From: Mesorhizobium sp. M9A.F.Ca.ET.002.03.1.2
GTDB taxonomy: Bacteria; Pseudomonadota; Alphaproteobacteria; Rhizobiales; Rhizobiaceae
Length of the DNA: 64,000 nt
Reading direction: 5' to 3'
Assembly: GCF_003952365.1 (NCBI RefSeq)
Contig: NZ_CP034443.1
Span: 4,829,001-4,893,000 of the forward strand
The notes under the pieces are model-generated. The model did no database searches and was not told the origin of the DNA. It saw only the letters and a program-made list of their open reading frames with translations. The translations under genes and the position numbers were made by a program. The stretch's first letter is position 1. Each line of letters starts with the position of its first letter. Shown here in pieces: positions 60,380 through 64,000 of the stretch.

Positions 60380-61060
60380 TCAGTTCGCCTTCTCCAGCTC
60401 ACCGCGCGCCTTGGCCGCCGCAACCTGGCGAATGGCGTCGGTGAGCGTATCGGCGTCCTGCGCGCCCATCACGGCATACTTGCCTTCAAGCAGGAAGCAC
60501 GGCACGCCTGTGATACCCATGCGCGAAGCGGTGGCGATTTCGGTGCGCACCGCCTCGACGTCGGCGTCTGTCGGCAAAAGCGTCTCGACCACGGATGCAT
60601 CCATGCCGGCCTCGCGGGCAGCTTTGACCAACACGACATGATCGCCAAGATTGGCGCCTTCCTCGAAATTCAACTGGAACAGACGCCGCACCAGCCGGTT
60701 CTGCACGACCTCGCCAGCAGCACCAGCCCAGCGGATGACGCGGTGCGCGTCCAGCGTGTTGGGCGCGACCTTGATGGCAGCAAACGCGAAGTCGATCCCC
60801 TCGGCTTCACCCAGGGGCTCGATGCGGGCGTGGATCTCGCGGATGCGTTCGTCACTGCCGAACTTGGCCACCATGTACTCGCGACGATCCTTGCCTTCGG
60901 GCGGGATGGTCGGGTCAAGCTGGAACGGCCGCCAGCGTACGTGCACGTCGACACCGCTTGCCGCGGCAATCGCCTTGTCGAGCCGCTTCTGGCCGATGAA
61001 GCACCACGGGCAGACGACATCGGACACGACATCGACGGTGATGGAGTTCAATGCGCTCAT
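60380..61060 (-). CDS. DsbA-family oxidoreductase (FrnE-like)
   Basis: A 226-residue thioredoxin-fold protein with the active site CPWC in VVSDVVCPWCFIGQKRLDKAI and a helical insertion. The cis-Pro region ITGVPCFLLEGKYAVMGAQDADTL near residue 190 is typical of FrnE/DsbA-like cytosolic disulfide isomerases (no signal peptide). The ATG at 61060 has GGAG 8 bases upstream; a TTG at 61072 is a weaker alternative. Confidence 0.93.
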   Translation of the reverse strand: MSALNSITVDVVSDVVCPWCFIGQKRLDKAIAAASGVDVHVRWRPFQLDPTIPPEGKDRREYMVAKFGSDERIREIHARIEPLGEAEGIDFAFAAIKVAPNTLDAHRVIRWAGAAGEVVQNRLVRRLFQLNFEEGANLGDHVVLVKAAREAGMDASVVETLLPTDADVEAVRTEIATASRMGITGVPCFLLEGKYAVMGAQDADTLTDAIRQVAAAKARGELEKAN

Positions 61061-61102
61061 CTTCGTCTCCAATGCTGACGCGGACCTCGGTTCGGGTCAT
61101 TC

Positions 61103-62923
61103 TTAGTCCGCCTTGCGCCACCATGTCGGCAGTCGATAGCCTGATATGGGCGTCTTTTGCGGATGTTCCAGATAGTTCCAGTAGGCAAGCCATTGCTGCG
61201 TGTTGTGCTGCATCGGAACCATGTAGTTGCCGGAGATCAGCAACCTGTCGAGAACCCGGACGGCGGCAACATAGTCTTCGCGGCTGCGGGCGTCGAGCAT
61301 CGCCTCAAGCGCGGCATCCACCGCCGGATCGGCGACGCCGGCGAGGTTGAATGACCCTTCGGCATTGGCGGCAGCGGATCCCCAACGCCCGAGCTGCTCG
61401 ATGCCGGGCGACAGCGAGTTCTCGAAACCGCTGGCGCCGATCAGCACCTCGAAATCGAAACGTTGCTTGCGCGACTGGATCTGATCGCCGTCAAGGCTGC
61501 GGATGGTGACGTCGATGCCGATCTTTCCCAGCGTGCGCTGGTAGATGGCGGCAAGGCGCTCCTCGTTCTGCGAGGCGATCAGGATCTCGAAACCGAAGGG
61601 CTTCCCCCCGGGATCGAGCATCGCTCCATCCTGCAAGGTATAGCCCGCTCCCTTCAATATATCGAAGGCGGCCTTCAGCACCTTGCGGTCCTGGCCCGAA
61701 CCGTCGGCAACGGGTGGCCGCCAGGTGCCGTCCATGACATCGGTCGGCACACGGCCGGGGTAAGGTGCCAGAAGCGCCTTTTCCCTGTCGTCGGCCGGAT
61801 GGCCGAGCGCGGAAAGCTCGGAATTCTGCCAATAGCTCATGGTGCGCATGTACTTGCCGCCAAACAGGTTCTTGTTAGCCCATTCGAAGTCGTAGAGCAT
61901 GCCGAGCGCGCGTCGAACGACCGGATCGGAGAACTTCTGCAGCCGTGTGTTGAACAGGAACCCCGTCACCACCGGCGGGATGCCGGTCTCGAACGTTTCG
62001 GCGATCACATCGCCCTTGTGGAAGGCCGGGAAGTCGAGATCGCGCTCGCGCTTGACCGGATCGCTGTCGTCGTCGATGGCGCAGATGCCTTTCTTGAAAG
62101 CTTCCAGCTTGGCGTTGGCATTGAGGAAATATTCGATGGTGATCTGGTCATAATTGTCGAAGCCGCGCTTGGCGGGGACGTCCTTGCCCCAATAATCCGG
62201 GTTGCGCTTGAACACGATGCGCTGGCCGGGCGCCACTTGCGCCACGGTGTAAGGCCCACTGCCGATCACGGGTTTCAGCGTGGTCCTGTCGAAAGTCTCC
62301 TTGTCGAAAGCGTGCTTCGGCACAATTGGCGTCAGCGCGATAATCAACGGAGTCTCGCGGTTGGCGTTCTCATTGAATGTGAAGCGAACGCTGCGGTCGC
62401 CGGTTTTTTCGAGTTTGGCGACCATGCTCATACGAGCGCTGTAAGGTGGCCGGCCTTTCTCGGTAAAGACGTCGTAAGTGAACAGCACGTCTTCCGCAGT
62501 CACCGGTTGGCCATCCGACCATTTGGCCCTCGGATCGAGGTGGAATTCGATGCTCCTGCGCTCCAGGTCCATGTCGGCAGTGTCGGCAAGCAGGCCGTAG
62601 AGACTGAAGGCTTCATCGTCATTGCGCTGCATCAACGGCTCGAAGACGAGATTGCCGAAAATCTTGTCGATCACGCCGCGCGCCGTCGTGCGCAGGCTTT
62701 TCAGGATGAACGGGTTGAGATTGTCGAAGCTGCCGACCACGCAATAGGTGATGCTGCCACCCTTGGGCGCATCGGGATTAACGTAGCTGAAATGCGTATA
62801 GTCGGCCGGCAGCGCTGGCTCACCTTGCATAGCGATCGCGTGTTTCGGCTCCGACAGAGCTGACTGGGGCAGAAGGGTAACAAACGAGATCGCGGTGATC
62901 AGCCAAACAAGAACGCGGCCCAT
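61103..62923 (-). CDS. YejA-like extracellular solute-binding protein (peptide ABC family 5)
   Basis: A 606-residue periplasmic receptor. The Met at 62923 starts the signal peptide GRVLVWLITAISFVTLLPQSALSE. MQGEPALPADYTHFSYVNPDAPKGGSITY and FDNLNPFILKS, then LEPLM-like LVFEPLMQRNDDEAFSLYGLLA, are hallmarks of the YejA/OppA-type receptors. YejA takes up peptides such as microcin C-like compounds. The usual yejBEF permease/ATPase genes are not adjacent here, and the next gene is a DsbA-family protein. Confidence 0.91.
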   Translation of the reverse strand: MGRVLVWLITAISFVTLLPQSALSEPKHAIAMQGEPALPADYTHFSYVNPDAPKGGSITYCVVGSFDNLNPFILKSLRTTARGVIDKIFGNLVFEPLMQRNDDEAFSLYGLLADTADMDLERRSIEFHLDPRAKWSDGQPVTAEDVLFTYDVFTEKGRPPYSARMSMVAKLEKTGDRSVRFTFNENANRETPLIIALTPIVPKHAFDKETFDRTTLKPVIGSGPYTVAQVAPGQRIVFKRNPDYWGKDVPAKRGFDNYDQITIEYFLNANAKLEAFKKGICAIDDDSDPVKRERDLDFPAFHKGDVIAETFETGIPPVVTGFLFNTRLQKFSDPVVRRALGMLYDFEWANKNLFGGKYMRTMSYWQNSELSALGHPADDREKALLAPYPGRVPTDVMDGTWRPPVADGSGQDRKVLKAAFDILKGAGYTLQDGAMLDPGGKPFGFEILIASQNEERLAAIYQRTLGKIGIDVTIRSLDGDQIQSRKQRFDFEVLIGASGFENSLSPGIEQLGRWGSAAANAEGSFNLAGVADPAVDAALEAMLDARSREDYVAAVRVLDRLLISGNYMVPMQHNTQQWLAYWNYLEHPQKTPISGYRLPTWWRKAD

Positions 62924-63154
62924 GACCGTCTCCTTACTGGGTCGGCTTGATGATTCGGAGCGCACCCTAACACGAGCCGGCTGCCTGCCGGCCAATCGTG
63001 AATTCATGAATTGCGAGTATCGGGCTGGATTCGGCACCGCTTGCAGTGTAACACGCCGTCCGAGTCATTCTGTTGCCTCATTTTGGCAACAGGTAGCAGG
63101 ACCACACGGCGCGAAGAAGCCGGTTCCGGGATCATTTGAGAGGAAGTGCACGAC

Positions 63155-63784
63155 ATGACGAGCCTGAACAGCAACGCGTACCGCCTTTCGGTCATGGCCG
63201 CTGGCGTGGTCGGCTTTCTGGGTGCACAATTTCCCGCTGCTCTTGCGCAGCAGCAACAGCAGATTCCGCAGGGCTGGTTCAAGGCCTGCACCAAGCAGGA
63301 AGATGTCGACATCTGCAATGTCCAGAACATCACCACCGCCGGCAACGGCCAGCTCGTCACCGGCGTCAGCCTGATCGAATTGAAGGGCAAGGTGAACCGC
63401 AAGGTGTTCCAGGTGACGGTTCCGACCGGTCGTCTGGTTCCTCCCGGCATCGGCCTTCAGATCGACGGCGGCAAGGCGCAGAAGCTCGATTATGTGATCT
63501 GCTTTCCAGACCGCTGCGTGGCGGAAGTGCCGCTGACCGACCAGCTCGTCAATTCCTTCAAGAAGGGTTCGAACCTGACGCTGACCTCGGTCAATTTCCA
63601 GAACCAGCCGAACCCGATCAAGATCGCGCTGACCGGCTTCAGCGGTGCCTTCGACGGACCTCCGCTGCAGCAGTCCGACATCGAGGATCGGCAGAAGAAG
63701 CTTCAGGATTTCGTTGCCAAGAACAATCAGGACTTCGCCAAGAAGCTCAAGGAAGAGCAGGACAAGGCGAAGACCGCCAACTGA
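63155..63784 (+). CDS. Invasion-associated locus B (IalB) family protein
   Basis: A 209-residue secreted protein. The signal peptide (LSVMAAGVVGFLGAQFPAALA) is followed by a Gln-rich linker and the IalB domain: GWFKACTKQEDVDICNVQNITTAGNGQLVTGVSLIELKGKVNRKVFQVTVPTGRLVPPGIGLQIDGGKAQKLDYVICFPDRCVAEVPLTDQ. The two Cys pairs fit IalB. A Lys/Glu/Gln-rich coiled tail ends it. GAGAGGAAG precedes the ATG by 8 bases. A strong terminator follows. Confidence 0.94.
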   Translation: MTSLNSNAYRLSVMAAGVVGFLGAQFPAALAQQQQQIPQGWFKACTKQEDVDICNVQNITTAGNGQLVTGVSLIELKGKVNRKVFQVTVPTGRLVPPGIGLQIDGGKAQKLDYVICFPDRCVAEVPLTDQLVNSFKKGSNLTLTSVNFQNQPNPIKIALTGFSGAFDGPPLQQSDIEDRQKKLQDFVAKNNQDFAKKLKEEQDKAKTAN

Positions 63785-63822
63785 TCGCCCCACGGGGCAA
63801 ACAAGACATTTCTCAAGCCAAG

Positions 63823-63851
63823 AAAAAAGCGGGGTCCTGCCCCGCTTTTTT
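63823..63851 (+). terminator. Strong Rho-independent terminator after the IalB gene
   Basis: A 12-bp perfect stem AAAAAAGCGGGG/CCCCGCTTTTTT around a 5-base loop, 39 bp after the stop codon. It is bidirectional by design, with T-runs on both strands, and also fits the convergent gene at the window's end. Confidence 0.93.
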
Positions 63852-63875
63852 CGTTCCGGCCGCCGTCGCGTCAGG

Positions 63876-64000
63876 TCAGTGTCTCGTTTGGCGCTTCGGT
63901 TCGTAGCGCCCGTCCGGTCTCTTGTCGAACATCTCGCCAATCTGCGGATGCCGCACCGGTTCGCCAGACCGATCCTCGAGCAGGTTCTGCTCCGACACGT
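63876..64000 (-). CDS. Unidentified protein (3' end only)
   Basis: The last 40 codons of a minus-strand gene whose start is outside the window: VSEQNLLEDRSGEPVRHPQI, then GEMFDKRPDGRYEPKRQTRH and a stop. The tail is highly charged and Arg-rich, with no recognisable domain. It converges on the IalB gene and shares its terminator. The frame is supported by codon style and by the position of the terminator. Confidence 0.55.
   Translation of the reverse strand, partial: VSEQNLLEDRSGEPVRHPQIGEMFDKRPDGRYEPKRQTRH

Noticed and set aside
61463..62863. A long plus-strand open frame opposite the YejA-like gene
   Set aside because: It is the antisense shadow of a clearly homologous receptor gene; no ribosome-binding site or domain.

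Overview
The window looks like a chromosomal segment from a high-GC alphaproteobacterium of the order Hyphomicrobiales, most probably a Mesorhizobium-like member of the Phyllobacteriaceae. The reasons are the codon and GC style, rhizobial-type families (IalB-like protein, DUF1289, TIGR02281 aspartic protease, BacA/YddA-type ABC exporter, orphan BrnA antitoxin) and several TRAP and ABC uptake systems. No rRNA, prophage, intact insertion sequence or CRISPR array was seen. There is one tRNA gene, tRNA-Val(CAC).

Layout. 1-5.1 kb: the 3' end of a class III aminotransferase gene, an RpiR regulator and a TAXI-type TRAP transporter. 5.1-10.0 kb: a minus-strand operon GntR regulator > dctP > dctQ > dctM > idonate-type dehydrogenase, a sugar-acid uptake and oxidation unit with a GntR-type operator ahead of it. 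10.0-24.1 kb: an accessory copper-handling region. It holds a CueR/HmrR-type operator driving a DUF4396-multicopper-oxidase fusion plus a small membrane protein. Next come a second operon (His/Cys-rich protein, lipoprotein, TolC-type lipoprotein, CopA-like oxidase, cupredoxin, CusF-like protein) and a CusS/CusR-like two-component pair. A rearranged partial duplication of that operon follows, then small secreted proteins, an orphan BrnA antitoxin, a compact Crp/Fnr regulator and a Spy-like periplasmic protein. Three copies of a TTACA-N4-TGTA-type site mark the starts of three of these units and suggest one regulon under the two-component system.

24.2-35.7 kb: housekeeping and DNA-repair genes (dusA, aspartic protease, DUF1289, cobT, FAD oxidase, sensor kinase, nuclease, GST, UDG, Lrp, DUF3299, AlkD, beta-hydroxyacid dehydrogenase). 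35.7-38.2 kb: a polar amino-acid ABC importer with a strong hairpin after the binding-protein gene. 38.4-42.2 kb: molybdenum cofactor genes mobB, mobA and moaA, with a candidate ModE-like Mo-box ahead of moaA. 42.4-48.9 kb: DUF971, PPOX flavoprotein, two regulator/target divergent pairs (MarR/hydrolase and TetR/SDR, each with visible palindromic operators), an L,D-transpeptidase and a PepSY protein.

49.0-53.5 kb: a carbohydrate ABC importer operon carrying a truncated glycoside-hydrolase gene. 54.0-64.0 kb: tRNA-Val, gph, rpiA, DUF2059, gor, a beta-lactamase-family gene remnant, a YddA/BacA-type ABC protein, a DsbA-family oxidoreductase, a YejA-like binding protein, an IalB-family protein with a strong terminator, and the 3' end of an unidentified gene.

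The most unusual part is the copper region. It combines two regulatory logics (MerR-type and two-component), a membrane-domain/oxidase fusion whose type-1 copper axial position reads Asn, a His-Ala-Asn-Pro-Gly minisatellite linker, a composite partial duplication, and a small secreted protein of unknown function that shares the copper operator. All calls were made by reading the sequence; no database search was run.
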